A program made the translations under genes and the position numbers. 64,000 nucleotides of DNA from assembly GCF_021555175.1 (NCBI RefSeq), contig NZ_JAKGRW010000012.1:221464-285463 (forward strand), in the 5' to 3' direction. Of the stretch, positions 43,526 to 53,023 are shown one piece after another. Within the stretch, counting starts at the first letter, position 1. Each line of letters starts with the position of its first letter. The notes below the pieces were generated by a model, which was given only the letters and a program-made list of their open reading frames with translations, was not told the origin of the DNA and did no database searches. The DNA comes from Nocardioides alcanivorans. Lineage in GTDB: Bacteria; Actinomycetota; Actinomycetes; Propionibacteriales; Nocardioidaceae.

Positions 43526-44982
43526 GTGTCAGGAGTCCCGTTCGAGCCCATCCAGATCTCCGAGGTCCAGGCGCGAGTCGCCAGTGAGCTCGACCGGCTC
43601 GCGCCCGTCCTCGACCCGCTGGGGAGACGCTTCGCAGAAGCCGGTCACACGCTGGCCCTGGTCGGCGGACCGGTGCGCGATGCGATGCTCGGCCGCACCG
43701 GGAACGACCTCGACTTCACCACGTCCGCGCGGCCCGACGAGACGGAGCGGCTGCTGCGCGGGATGAGTGACGCGCTGTGGGACATGGGCCGCGACTTCGG
43801 CACCATCGGCGCGCAGGTCGGTGGCTGGCAGGTGGAGATCACCACCTATCGCTCCGAGGCCTACGACCCCACCTCCCGCAAGCCGGAGGTCAACTTCGGT
43901 GACTCGTTGACCGGTGACCTGTCGCGACGCGACTTCACGGTCAATGCGATGGCGCTCACCGTGCCCGACCGCGGGTTCGAGGACCCGTTCGGTGGCCTCC
44001 TCGACCTGGCGAACCGGGTGCTGCGGACGCCGGGTACACCGGAGCAGTCGTTCTCCGACGACCCGCTGCGGATGATGCGCGCGGCGAGGTTCGCCGCCCA
44101 GCTGGGGTTCACCCCGGCCCCTGAGGTCGTGGCGGCGATGACCGACATGGCCGCCCGGATCGAGATCATCTCCGCCGAGCGGGTTCGCGACGAGCTCGTG
44201 AAGCTGGTCTGCGCGCCCTTCCCCGCCGGGGACTGGAGCTGCTCGTCGAGACCGGGCTCGCGACGTACGTGCTCCCGGAGCTGCCGGCGCTGCAGCTGGA
44301 GCGCGACGAGCACAACCGTCACAAGGACGTCTACGAGCACACCCTGACCGTGCTGGAGCAGGCGATCGAGCTGGAGAGGTCGCGGCACGGCGCGGATGCT
44401 GCGCCCGACTTCATCTCGCGTTTCGCGGCGCTGATGCACGACGTGGGCAAGCCGAAGACGCGACGCTTCGTCGACGACGGCACCGTCACCTTCCACCACC
44501 ACGACGTGGTCGGTGCCAAGCTCACCCGCAAGCGGATGAAGGCGTTGCGCTTCTCCAACGACCAGATCGACGAGGTCAGCAAGCTCGTCGAGCTGCACCT
44601 GCGCTTCCACGGCTACGGCACGGGCGAGTGGACCGACTCGGCAGTACGTCGCTACGTGCGCGACGCCGGCGACCAGCTGGAGCAGTTGCACATCCTGACA
44701 CGAGCCGACTGCACCACCCGCAACAGGCGCAAGGCCGACCGGTTGCGGCGCACCTACGACGACCTCGAGCAGCGGATCGCGCGGCTGTCCGAGGAGGAAG
44801 AGCTGGCCTCGCTCCGCCCCGACCTCGACGGGCAGCAGATCATGGAGCTCCTCGGGATCGAGCCCGGTCCGACGGTCGGCAAGGCCTACAAGTTCTTGAT
44901 GGAGCTGCGCATGGACCACGGTCCGCAGAGTGCAGAGGCCGCCAAGGCCGCGCTCCTGGAGTGGTGGTCGGCCCAGGGCTGA
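43526..44982 (+). CDS. cca: CCA tRNA nucleotidyltransferase (one frameshift as sequenced)
   Basis: The enzyme adds or repairs the 3' CCA of tRNA, needed here because the visible tRNA genes do not encode CCA. The nucleotidyltransferase head shows LALVGGPVRDAMLGR, NDLDFTT and LSRRDFTVNAMAL. The C-terminal HD domain shows FAALMHDVGKPKTRRF. The frame breaks at the CCCC run 44221-44224; one added C gives APFPRRGLELLVETGLATYV and a 485-residue protein. GTG 43526 is the likely start. The two-hairpin repeat copy B lies 36 bp after the stop. Confidence 0.92.
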
Positions 44983-45015
44983 CCCCGCCCAGCCCCAGGC
45001 GCCCCTTGCGCCTCA

Positions 45016-45090
45016 AGTTTCCCCGCCCGGGCGGGGAAACCGTTGCTTGGCGGCTGTGGCCCCGCACGCCAAGCAACAGTTCTGGCGACC
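45016..45090 (-). repeat. Two-hairpin GC-palindrome repeat, copy B
   Basis: The palindrome TTCCCCGCCCGGGCGGGGAA is at 45019-45038. A second perfect 10-bp stem, TTGCTTGGCG (45043-45052) with CGCCAAGCAA (45067-45076), follows. Orientation is opposite to copies A and D, so the GC palindrome is again next to the preceding stop (cca). Confidence 0.9.
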
Positions 45091-45126
45091 GAGTGTGACC
45101 ACTGGGGTTCTTCCTGCGATCAGCAG

Positions 45127-45164
45127 TTGACAATGATTCTCATTTGCAATGAGAATCATTGTCA
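45127..45164 (+). promoter_or_regulatory. Zur-type operator overlapping a promoter
   Basis: A perfect inverted repeat of 17-bp arms (TGACAATGATTCTCATT at 45128-45144 and its complement at 45148-45164) has a 3-bp centre. The AATGATTNTCATT core is that of Fur/Zur-family operators. It covers a -35 TTGACA (45127-45132) and a -10-like GAGAAT (45151-45156) with an 18-bp spacer. Zinc control is inferred from the downstream AztD-like gene. Confidence 0.85.
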
Positions 45165-46406
45165 TGAAGCAACGACGAATCATTCCTGCCCTACTCGCTG
45201 TCGGCCTGCTCGTGGCGGCTTGTGGCGAGACCGAGAGCTCTGATGACGATCGCTCCGCCGCCGCGCCTTCCCCGTGTCGGACGAGCACGCCGAGCACGAC
45301 CACGGCGCAGAGGCCACCGAAGCTGCCGGTGCGGAAGCCCGGTTGGCCTTCACCCACGACGGCGGCATCACCGTCGTGCGGGCCGCGGACGGCGAGACCC
45401 TTGCCGAGATCGACCTGGACGGCTTCAACCGGCTCAACCCCGCAGGTGACGGCCGGCACCTCATGGTGTCGACCGCAGGCGGCTTCCGGGCGCTCGACGT
45501 CGGGGCCTGGACCGAGGCCCACGGCGACCACGGCCACTCCTTCGTGGCCGAGCCGCACCTGACCGACATCACCTTCGCCGCGGAGGCCCCCGGCCACGTG
45601 GTCGTGCATGCTGATCGCACCGTGCTCTTCGACGACGGCACCGGGACGATCACCAGTTTCGACCCGCACCACCTCACCGAGGGTGAGGTGCAGACCGAGA
45701 CGACCGAGGGGAGGCGCACCACGGCGTGGCCGTCGTGCTCGAGGACGGCAGCATGCTGCGCACCTTGGAGAATCGCGAGGGCGCCGTTGTCATGGACGCC
45801 GACGGCGCGCAGATCGCTCGCAACGAGAAGTGCCCGGGCGTGCACGGTGAGGCCGTCGTGGGCGAGGTCGTGGTCGTCGGGTGCGAGGACGGCGTACTGC
45901 TCTTTGATGATGGCGAGTTCACCAAGGTTGCGAGTCCGGACGGCTACGGCCGGATCGGCAACCAGGCGGCTTCGGACGCCTCCCGCGTGTTGCTCGGCGA
46001 CTACAAGACGGATCCGGACGCCGAGTTGGAGCGACCGACTCAGGTGAGTCTGGTCGACACCCGCTCGGGCGAGCTCTCGTTGCTGGACCTCGAGACGTCG
46101 TACAGCTTCCGCTCGTTGGGACGGGGCCCGGAGGGTGAGGCGCTGGTGCTTGGCACCGACGGTGCGCTCAAGATCATCGACCCGGAGAAGCAGAAGGTGG
46201 TCGCGAGCGTGCCGGTCGTGGCGAAGTGGGAGGAGCCGGTCGAGTGGCAGCAGCCGCGGCCGACGTTGACCGTGGTCGGCGACCTCGCCTGGATCAGTGA
46301 CCCGGCGGCCAAGCGGTTGCACGCGGTGGACCTGACGTCGCAGGAGGTCGTGAACACGCTCGAGATCGACCACGCACCCAACGAGCTGGTCGGCGTCACC
46401 GGCTGA
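45164..46406 (+). CDS. AztD-like zinc metallochaperone lipoprotein (two frameshifts as sequenced)
   Basis: The protein has an N-terminal lipoprotein signal (IIPALLAVGLLVAAC) and then a His/Asp-rich metal-binding stretch (DEHAEHDHGAE). A beta-propeller follows: LAFTHDGGITVVRAADGETL, FNRLNPAGDGRHLMVSTAGG, EKCPGVHGEAVVG, LGDYKTDPDAELERP, VVAKWEEPVEWQQPRPTL. This is the AztD periplasmic or surface zinc chaperone pattern. Frames change at 45270-45273 (CCCC) and 45708-45711 (GGGG); one added base at each gives 414 residues. ATG 45164 sits at the end of the operator with no ribosome site, so the mRNA may be leaderless; ATG 45149 is the alternative. No aztABC transporter lies in the window. Confidence 0.8.
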
Positions 46407-46417
46407 TCGACGGACTC

Positions 46418-46452
46418 GGCGCGGGTGGATCGTGTGGGGATCCATCCGCGCC
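46418..46452 (+). terminator. Hairpin after the zinc chaperone gene
   Basis: GGCGCGGGTGGATC (46418-46431) pairs with GATCCATCCGCGCC (46439-46452), with a single G-T pair, 12 bases after the stop. Confidence 0.65.
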
Positions 46453-46544
46453 GCTCGTCGTCTCACGGAGCCCGATCGCCAGTGGTCACGTGGGAGCTGT
46501 CGCACTACGGTGTCTGGGCAGCACCTACCAGGAGGTAACACCGC

Positions 46545-47009
46545 ATGCCACTCACCGACGTCGCGCCCATCGAGGTCAGCACCGAGATCGCCGCCCCGCC
46601 CGCCACGGTCTGGGCACTGGTCTCCGACCCGCGCAACTACTCCCGGTGGAGCCCGCAGACGTGGAAGACCGTCGTGCGTGGCGGTGAGGTGAAGCCGGGA
46701 GCACGGATGTTCAACATCAACCGCCGCAGGTTCCTGGTGTGGCCGACCCAAGCGAAGATCAAGGTCGTCGAACCTGAGAAGAAGTTCGCCTTCCGGGTCG
46801 CCGAGAACTGGTCGGTCTGGTCCTTCGAGCTCGAGCCGACGGCCACCGGAACCAGGCTCACCCAGCGCCGCGAGGCGCCCGACGGCATCTCCGACCTCAG
46901 CGTGCGCCTCACCAAGATGGCACTCGGGGGCGTCCCTGCGTTCACCGAGGAGCTCCGCACCGGCATGGAGCAGACCCTTGCCAAGGTGAAGGCCGAAGCG
47001 GAGCGCTGA
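46545..47009 (+). CDS. SRPBCC (START-like) family protein
   Basis: The 154-residue helix-grip protein has the polyketide-cyclase/START pattern: an opening strand VSTEIAAPPATVWALVSDP, then NYSRWSP, central strands around FAFRVAENWSVWSFELEP and GTRLTQRREAP, and a long C-terminal helix (FTEELRTGMEQTLAKVKAEA). Such proteins bind hydrophobic ligands; the ligand is not predictable. AGGAGG lies 9 bases before the ATG. It appears to be monocistronic with repeat copy C after its stop. Confidence 0.88.
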   Translation: MPLTDVAPIEVSTEIAAPPATVWALVSDPRNYSRWSPQTWKTVVRGGEVKPGARMFNINRRRFLVWPTQAKIKVVEPEKKFAFRVAENWSVWSFELEPTATGTRLTQRREAPDGISDLSVRLTKMALGGVPAFTEELRTGMEQTLAKVKAEAER

Positions 47010-47035
47010 GTCCCACCGGCCCCGGGAGTGGTCAA

Positions 47036-47108
47036 GATTCCCCGCCCGGGCGGGGAATTGGGTTCCTGTGGGCCGTAGCCACACGCACCAGGCATGCAAT
47101 GTGGTGAC
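47036..47108 (-). repeat. Two-hairpin GC-palindrome repeat, copy C
   Basis: The palindrome is at 47038-47057, 28 bp after the SRPBCC gene stop. The second hairpin is weaker (CCTG/CAGG), but the loop core GTAGCCAC and the terminal GTCACC are kept. It lies between convergent genes. Confidence 0.85.
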
Positions 47109-47142
47109 GCAGTCTGCAGCCGACCCCGTGGAACTCCTCCCC

Positions 47143-47790
47143 TCAGTGCGAGCGCAGGTGCGCGAGGACGGCGAGCACACGACGGTGGCCGGAGTCGGTG
47201 GGGGCCAGGCCGAGCTTGGCGAAGATGTTGCCGATGTGCTTGGCGATCGCTGTCTCGGAGATGAAGAGAGCCCGGGCGATGTGGCTGTTGCCGTGGCCCT
47301 CGGCCATGAGAGCGAGCACTTCGCGCTCCCTCGGGGTCAGGCTCTCGATGGGGTCGTCGCGGCGCTGACGGACCATCAGCTGTGAGATGACCTCCGGATC
47401 CATCACGGTGCCGCCGTCGACGACGCGTTGGAGGGCGTCGAGGAAGGTCGCCACCTTGCCGACCCGCTCCTTGAGCAGATAGCCCAACCCGGCGGCCCCG
47501 CCGGAGACCAGGTCACTGGCATAACGCTCCTCGACATAGGCCGAGAGCACGAGGATCGGCAGGCCCGGGATGACATCACGAGCGGCGATGGCCGCGCGCA
47601 ATCCCTCGTCGGTGAACGTCGGTGGCAGCCGTACGTCGAGCACGGCCACGTCGGGGCGCAGCTCGGTCAACCGGGCGAGCACGTCGTCGGCGTTGTCCGC
47701 TGCCTGGACCACCTCGATGCCCTCGTTCTCCAGCAACAGCACCAGACCCTCGCGCAACAGCGCGTCGTCCTCGGCGATCACGACCCGCAT
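47143..47790 (-). CDS. NarL/LuxR-family response regulator
   Basis: The 215-residue regulator has an N-terminal receiver (VVIAEDDALLREGLVLLL, phospho-Asp in DVAVLDVRLPP, Lys in YLLKERVG) and a C-terminal LuxR HTH (LTPREREVLALMAEGHGN, HIARALFISETAIAKHIGNI). It pairs with the histidine kinase encoded just upstream, overlapping it by 13 bases. The target is probably the mmpL gene heading the operon or an envelope stress response (inference). Confidence 0.95.
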   Translation of the reverse strand: MRVVIAEDDALLREGLVLLLENEGIEVVQAADNADDVLARLTELRPDVAVLDVRLPPTFTDEGLRAAIAARDVIPGLPILVLSAYVEERYASDLVSGGAAGLGYLLKERVGKVATFLDALQRVVDGGTVMDPEVISQLMVRQRRDDPIESLTPREREVLALMAEGHGNSHIARALFISETAIAKHIGNIFAKLGLAPTDSGHRRVLAVLAHLRSH

Positions 47791-49040
47791 GGCAGCTCCA
47801 CTCTCAGCAACGTCGGCCCGCCGTCCGGGCTCGACACCTCGACCAGTCCGGAGAAGGCTTCCACCCGTCTCCGGATCCCGATGATGCCGGTGCCGCCGGC
47901 GGTACGTCCGGCCCCACCGACGCCGTTGTCCCGGACCTCGACGACCAGTCGCTCATCGGCCGCGCTGCCCTCCGTGCGCACCGTGACCGACGCTCGGTCG
48001 GCATGGCTGTGCCGAGCCACGTTGGTCAGGGCCTCCGAGATCACGAAGTACGCCGCGGACTCGATCGCCGTGGGCGCTCGCCGCAGTCCCTCCGTGTCGA
48101 GCGTGCAGGGCACCGGGCATCGGGCCACGGCATGGGCGACGGCTCCGTCGAGTCCGTGCTCGTCCAGCACCGGCGGATAGATGCTGCGTACGACGTCACG
48201 GAGCTCGGCGAGCGCCGTACCGGCGGCAGCCTGGGCCTTCTCCAGCAGCGGCCGGACCTGGTCGGGCTCGCGACCCAGCGAACGCTCGAGGATCCCGAGG
48301 TGCATGACCACCCCGACCAGCTTGTTCTGGGTGCCGTCGTGGAGATCACGTTCGATGCGCCGCAGCTCGGCGCGGTGGGCCTCGAGGGCGGAGGCACGGC
48401 TGGCGGTCAGGACGCTGACCTGCTCGCTCAGGTGCGCAGCCCGGTCGAGACCCAGGAACCGCACCGTCCACCACACCCGCAGCCGCGCCGTCGGAGGCAA
48501 CAGCCAGAGGGCGAGAGCGGCATAGCCGAGGCCGATCACGAACGTCGCCCACGCCAGCGGCCAACTGGTCACGTCGAAGACCGTTGCCGCAGGTTGGTCC
48601 GTCGGAAGCACCCACCAGTACCCCGGAATCAAGAGGGCGTTGGCGGCCCCCAGCGGCAGCGCGACCACCAGCAGGGTGATCAACAGGCCGGGTAGGCCGT
48701 GCCCGGCCACCCAGGTCAGCTCGCGGCGTACGGCGCGGTCGTGGAGCATCGCCTGGGCGCGCTCGAGATAGCTGCCTTCGCGCGGCTGCCTGGCCGAGAC
48801 GATGCTCTGGCCCGTACGGGCTCCGATGCGTCGCCGGTTCACGTCGGCCCATCGACCCAGCAGGTCGATCGCCCACGGGAGCGCCAGCCAGCCGACGGTG
48901 ATGGCGATGGCCAGGAAGAGGATCAGGAAGAAGAGCAGGAACGACACGAAGGACGCGCCGACCTCGGCGAGGAGGAACGGCAGGACGCGCGCCGCCTCGA
49001 CGGCACGCGTCCTGATCCGTGGCAGCAGGCCTGAGGTCAC
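47778..49040 (-). CDS. Sensor histidine kinase (HPK7/NarX type)
   Basis: The 420-residue kinase has N-terminal membrane helices (FVSFLLFFLILFLAIAITV, then LLITLLVVALPLGAANALL and another pair to about 190). The H-box is IERDLHDGTQNKLVGVVMHLG with the phospho-His. The HATPase region has SEALTNVARHSHADR, VVEVRDNGVGG and GTGIIGIRRRV. The DUF4118/sensor-like membrane part lacks an extracellular domain, so it probably senses the membrane itself. The GTG at 49040 overlaps the mmpL stop (GTGA). Confidence 0.93.
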   Translation of the reverse strand: MTSGLLPRIRTRAVEAARVLPFLLAEVGASFVSFLLFFLILFLAIAITVGWLALPWAIDLLGRWADVNRRRIGARTGQSIVSARQPREGSYLERAQAMLHDRAVRRELTWVAGHGLPGLLITLLVVALPLGAANALLIPGYWWVLPTDQPAATVFDVTSWPLAWATFVIGLGYAALALWLLPPTARLRVWWTVRFLGLDRAAHLSEQVSVLTASRASALEAHRAELRRIERDLHDGTQNKLVGVVMHLGILERSLGREPDQVRPLLEKAQAAAGTALAELRDVVRSIYPPVLDEHGLDGAVAHAVARCPVPCTLDTEGLRRAPTAIESAAYFVISEALTNVARHSHADRASVTVRTEGSAADERLVVEVRDNGVGGAGRTAGGTGIIGIRRRVEAFSGLVEVSSPDGGPTLLRVELPCGS

Positions 49041-51205
49041 AGCCGCGACCCTAGCGGCACTGCCGGCTGCTCAGGGGTCACGTCGGCTGCCCGAGCGGCC
49101 GGTCCCGTCGGGCGGTCCTGATGGCCCGGCCACCAGGCCCGGTGCCCGATGAGCGCGGTCAGCGCCGGGGTCAGCAGGATCGCCATCACGAAGGCGACCA
49201 GCACGATCCCGATCGCGATCCCGAAGCCCATCTGCTGCAAGGTGGCGTTCTCCGCGAGCATCAGCACTCCGAACGTGCCGGCGAGGATCAGACCGGCCAC
49301 CGCGATGGTCGGAGCCGTGTGCCGTACGGCGAGACTGGCTGCGGCCCGCGGGGCATGGCCGGCCCGCGCCTCCTCACGCAGTCGGGCGACCATGAGGATG
49401 TTGTAGTCGGTGCCGATGGCCACCACGAAGAGATACATCATCAGCGGCAGGCTGAAGAGCAGCCCGGGCTCGTCCATGAAGCCCTGGAAGACGATCACCG
49501 TGGTCCCGAGCGAGGCGAGGAACCCCAGCGCGACCGCGCCCATGAGATACCAGGGCGCCACCAGGCTGCGCAGGAGCAGCGCGAGCACGATGAGGATGAG
49601 CAGTCCAGCGACGGGGAAGACCACCTTGTAGTCCACGTTGACGGCATCCTCGACGTCCGCGAGCACCGAGGTGAGGCCGCCGACGTACGCCTCGGTATCG
49701 GCCGGAGCGGCCGCGTGCACGACGTCGCGCAGCTCGCCCCGGACCAGGCTGAGGGCGGCCTCCGACGAAGGCGCTGCGTCGAGCACGACGGACACCTGGG
49801 CGGCGGTCCCGGCCTCGTTGAAGACAGGCGGCGCGACCCGGGCGACGCCGTCGACCGTGCCGATGCGGTCCGCCAGCGCTTCCACGGCACCGGCGTCCAG
49901 CGTGGTGTCGGCCGTGGAACGCACGAGTACGTCGGTGGGCCGGGTCTCGCCAGCGGAGAAGCCCTCCTCCAGGTCGGACAGGGCGCGGGCCGACTCGCTG
50001 TCGGGGGCCCCTCCGGACTGGTCGAAGGTGGCGACGAACCCGGTCGCCCCCAGGGCCAGTGCCGCCAGCAGTAGGCCGGTGGTGACGACGACCGCCTTGG
50101 GGCGGCGAGCCACCAGGTTGCCGAGTCGGCTCGAGATCCGTTCCTTGGGCGTGTGCTGCCACGACCGTGAGGGCCAGAAGACCTTGGAGCCGAAGAGGGA
50201 CACCACGGCCGGTACCAGGGTGAGGCCCGCGGCCAGCGTGACCGCGACGGCGATGGCCAGTGCCGGGCCCCAGGCGCGCAGCTGGCCGAGCGTCGAGAGC
50301 GACAGTGCCAAGAACGCGATGATGACGACTGCGGCGGCCGAGGTGATCGCCTCGCCCACGCGGCCCACCGCTTGGATCATCGCGTCGCGGGGAGCGATGC
50401 CGGCGCGCAGCCGCTCGCGATAGCGGAACATCAAGAAGATGAAGTAGTCGGCTCCGACGCCGAAGAGCACGATGATCAGCAGTTGGTTGATGGTGGTGTC
50501 GACCTGCAGGCCGAACATCTCGCTCGCCCAGCTGATCAGACCGGTCGAGGCGATCATCACGAGTGCGATCGACGCGATCGGCAGCAGTGCGATGACGGGA
50601 CTGCGGAAGATCAGCAGGAGCAGGACGACGATCAGCACCAGGGTGGCCATCATGATCAACTGGTCGATGTCACCGGTCGCCTCGAGGTCGTCGAGCATCA
50701 TGGCCGTGTCACCGGTGACGCCCAGCTGCAGTCCGGTGCCCTCGAGGAGCGGAGCGGCATCGGAGCGCAGCTCCTTGATCGAGTCCATGAGGGTCTCGCC
50801 GTAGATGACGTCGTCGCTGTCGGCGCGCGGCTCGAGGTTCGCGATCAGGATGGTGCCGTCCGCCGAGACCTGCTCGCTGAGGGTGATCCGGTCGACGTCG
50901 TCATAGCCGTGGCCGTCCAGCTGGTCCACGATGCCGCTCGCTGCGGCGACGTCGGAGTCGGACATCGCGGTGCCGTCGGCGTGCTTGAACACCAGGATCG
51001 CCGCGGGCTCGCGGATCTCCGGAAACGCCTCCTCGGCGATCTCCGCTGCTTGCGCGGACTCATAGGTCGACGGCAGGAAGTCGGCCTGGTCCTGGGTCGT
51101 CGACAGCTGTGGAGCAGACAGGACGACGGCCGCCGTGACCACGAACCAGGCGACGATGGTGAGCCAGGGGTGGTGTACGACGCCGCGTCCGATGCGCTCG
51201 AACAT
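49037..51205 (-). CDS. MMPL-family RND transporter
   Basis: The 722-residue export pump has 12 membrane helices in two repeats, each helix 1 followed by a large extracytoplasmic domain. Recognisable are VHHPWLTIVAWFVVTAAVVL, the MMPL proton-relay segment LFGVGADYFIFLMFRYRER, and its partner AIGTDYNILMVARLREE in the second half. Substrates of the family are lipids or hydrophobic compounds. The ATG at 51205 has AAGGAG upstream. It heads a three-gene operon with the histidine kinase and response regulator, so the two-component system may sense the pump's substrate. Confidence 0.93.
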   Translation of the reverse strand: MFERIGRGVVHHPWLTIVAWFVVTAAVVLSAPQLSTTQDQADFLPSTYESAQAAEIAEEAFPEIREPAAILVFKHADGTAMSDSDVAAASGIVDQLDGHGYDDVDRITLSEQVSADGTILIANLEPRADSDDVIYGETLMDSIKELRSDAAPLLEGTGLQLGVTGDTAMMLDDLEATGDIDQLIMMATLVLIVVLLLLIFRSPVIALLPIASIALVMIASTGLISWASEMFGLQVDTTINQLLIIVLFGVGADYFIFLMFRYRERLRAGIAPRDAMIQAVGRVGEAITSAAAVVIIAFLALSLSTLGQLRAWGPALAIAVAVTLAAGLTLVPAVVSLFGSKVFWPSRSWQHTPKERISSRLGNLVARRPKAVVVTTGLLLAALALGATGFVATFDQSGGAPDSESARALSDLEEGFSAGETRPTDVLVRSTADTTLDAGAVEALADRIGTVDGVARVAPPVFNEAGTAAQVSVVLDAAPSSEAALSLVRGELRDVVHAAAPADTEAYVGGLTSVLADVEDAVNVDYKVVFPVAGLLILIVLALLLRSLVAPWYLMGAVALGFLASLGTTVIVFQGFMDEPGLLFSLPLMMYLFVVAIGTDYNILMVARLREEARAGHAPRAAASLAVRHTAPTIAVAGLILAGTFGVLMLAENATLQQMGFGIAIGIVLVAFVMAILLTPALTALIGHRAWWPGHQDRPTGPAARAADVTPEQPAVPLGSRL

Positions 51206-51451
51206 GGGTACTCCTTCGGGTGGGGATGGACTACCCATGACGCTAGGAATCCCCGCGCCTCGGTGACATCCTGCGGACGCCCGTTCGGGGGTGGTGCCAG
51301 CACCACCCCCGAGGTGTCGAGGACTGCACCCCGGTCGGCTCTCGCAACCCGCGACGTACCGGCGTCGTGGGCCGCAAGAAGTGCCACCTCCCTGCACGCG
51401 AGGTGCTCCTTCGCGGGTTGGGACCGGGGTGGGCGGGGAAGGATCGGCGCC

Positions 51452-52126
51452 ATGAAGAGCGAACTTTTCGACCAGGCCCACCGGTTGGTCACCAGCGACC
51501 AGCGGTGGGCGTTGCAGAACGAGCAGATGCTCCGGGTGGGCCTCGGGCCGGACGTGTTGGCGTCCAAGGGGTCGATGGTCGCCTACCAGGGCAACGTTGC
51601 CTTCCACCACGAGAAGTCCGGGTCGATGGGGAAGCTGGCCAAGAAGGTCGTCACCGGTGAGGACGTCTCGCTGATGCGGGTCTCGGGGCAGGGCGAGGTG
51701 TTCTTCGCCGATGCCGCGGGTTATGTCTTCACGATCGATCTAGAGAACGAGGGGATCAGCCTCAACTTCCGCAACCTGCTTGCTTTCGACGCGACCTTGA
51801 CGTGGGACATCAACCGCATCAAGGGCGCCGGGATCATGGCGGGCAACGGTCTCTTCAACACCACGGTCGGCGGCACCGGCACCGTGGCGGTGACCTCGGT
51901 CGGCAGGCCCACCGTCTTCGACTGCTCGAAGGCACCGGTCGCGGTCGATCCCAACTCCACCGTGCTCTGGTCGGCCAACCTCGCGCCCACCCTCAACAAC
52001 TCGATGAACATGAGCTCGATGTTGCGTGGTGGTTCGGGCGAGGCGATCCAGTACGTCTTCCACGGCCCGGGGTTCGTGGTCGTGCAGGCCTTCGAGTGGT
52101 CGCCGCTGGCGACGACGGGGCGCTGA
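51452..52126 (+). CDS. AIM24 family protein, copy 1
   Basis: The 224-residue AIM24 (TRAP-like beta-roll) protein has the core VAFHHEKSGSMGKLAKKVV, TGEDVSLMRVSGQGEVFF, the AGYVFTIDLENEGISL strand pair and MLRGGSGEAIQYVFHGPGFV. The family is named from a mitochondrial inner-membrane organising protein; the bacterial role is unknown. It is separated by one base from a paralog with long stretches of identical DNA. The long frame upstream to 50372 is antisense to mmpL and is not used. Confidence 0.92.
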   Translation: MKSELFDQAHRLVTSDQRWALQNEQMLRVGLGPDVLASKGSMVAYQGNVAFHHEKSGSMGKLAKKVVTGEDVSLMRVSGQGEVFFADAAGYVFTIDLENEGISLNFRNLLAFDATLTWDINRIKGAGIMAGNGLFNTTVGGTGTVAVTSVGRPTVFDCSKAPVAVDPNSTVLWSANLAPTLNNSMNMSSMLRGGSGEAIQYVFHGPGFVVVQAFEWSPLATTGR

Positions 52127-52127
52127 C

Positions 52128-52841
52128 ATGAGGAGCCTGCTCTTCCGGGAGACCCAGCCCGTCGACTCCGAGCGGCGCTGGGTCAAGCAGAACCGGAACG
52201 CGCTGCGCGTCGGCCTCGGGCCCGACGTGCTCGCCGCCAAGGGGACCATGACGTCCTACCTCGGCGATGTGGCCTTCCACCACGAGAAGTCCGGGTCGAT
52301 GGGGAAGCTGGCCAAGAAGGTCGTCACCGGTGAGGACGTCTCGCTGATGCGGGTCTCCGGGCAGGGTCAGGTCTGGTTCGCACAGAATGCCGGCTATGTC
52401 TTCACGATCGATCTAGAGAACGAGGGGATCAGCCTCAACTTCCGCAACCTGCTTGCTTTCGACGCGACCCTGACGTGGGACATCAACCGCATCAAGGGCG
52501 CCGGGATCATGGCGGGCAACGGTCTCTTCAACACCACCGTCGGCGGCACCGGCACCGTCGGCATCAATTCCATCGGGCGCCCGGTCGTCCTCGACTGCTC
52601 GAAGGCGCCGGTGTCGGTCGATCCCCACTCGGCGGTCGCCTGGTCGGCCAACCTCGCGCCCACCGTCAACAACTCGATGAACATGAGCTCGATGTTGCGT
52701 GGCGGTTCGGGCGAGGCGATCCAGTACGTCTTCCACGGCCCCGGGTTCGTCGTGATCCAGGCCTACGAGTGGACCGCCGTGCAGCAGGCGGAGAACAAGG
52801 GCAAGGGCGCGATCAGCGGCGCCATCAATCTCTTCACCTGA
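52128..52841 (+). CDS. AIM24 family protein, copy 2
   Basis: The 237-residue paralog of the preceding gene is about three-quarters identical by eye. It has a different N-terminus (RSLLFRETQPVDSERRW) and a C-terminal extension (AVQQAENKGKGAISGAINLF). The shared blocks (for example 52394-52535 against 51722-51866) are almost identical even at third codon positions, which points to recent duplication or gene conversion. The pair probably forms a hetero-oligomer and is co-translated. Confidence 0.9.
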   Translation: MRSLLFRETQPVDSERRWVKQNRNALRVGLGPDVLAAKGTMTSYLGDVAFHHEKSGSMGKLAKKVVTGEDVSLMRVSGQGQVWFAQNAGYVFTIDLENEGISLNFRNLLAFDATLTWDINRIKGAGIMAGNGLFNTTVGGTGTVGINSIGRPVVLDCSKAPVSVDPHSAVAWSANLAPTVNNSMNMSSMLRGGSGEAIQYVFHGPGFVVIQAYEWTAVQQAENKGKGAISGAINLFT

Positions 52842-53023
52842 GCCGACAGGGGCGGTACGTCGGCACGCGAGTGACGGCGTACAGTGGCGTCAGCCGAGCA
52901 GGAGAGTGGGGTGGTCGTGATGGAGAGTCAACCTCCGAGTCCCCACGTCGCCCCATCCGTCGACCTGCCGCGCCCCGGTCAGCAGTCCTGAACTGCGCGG
53001 CGGTCCGATCCTGAGGACCTGCC

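Noticed and set aside
45180..47180. 666-residue open frame on the minus strand
   Set aside because: Antisense across the zinc chaperone and SRPBCC genes and through a terminator; not coding-like.
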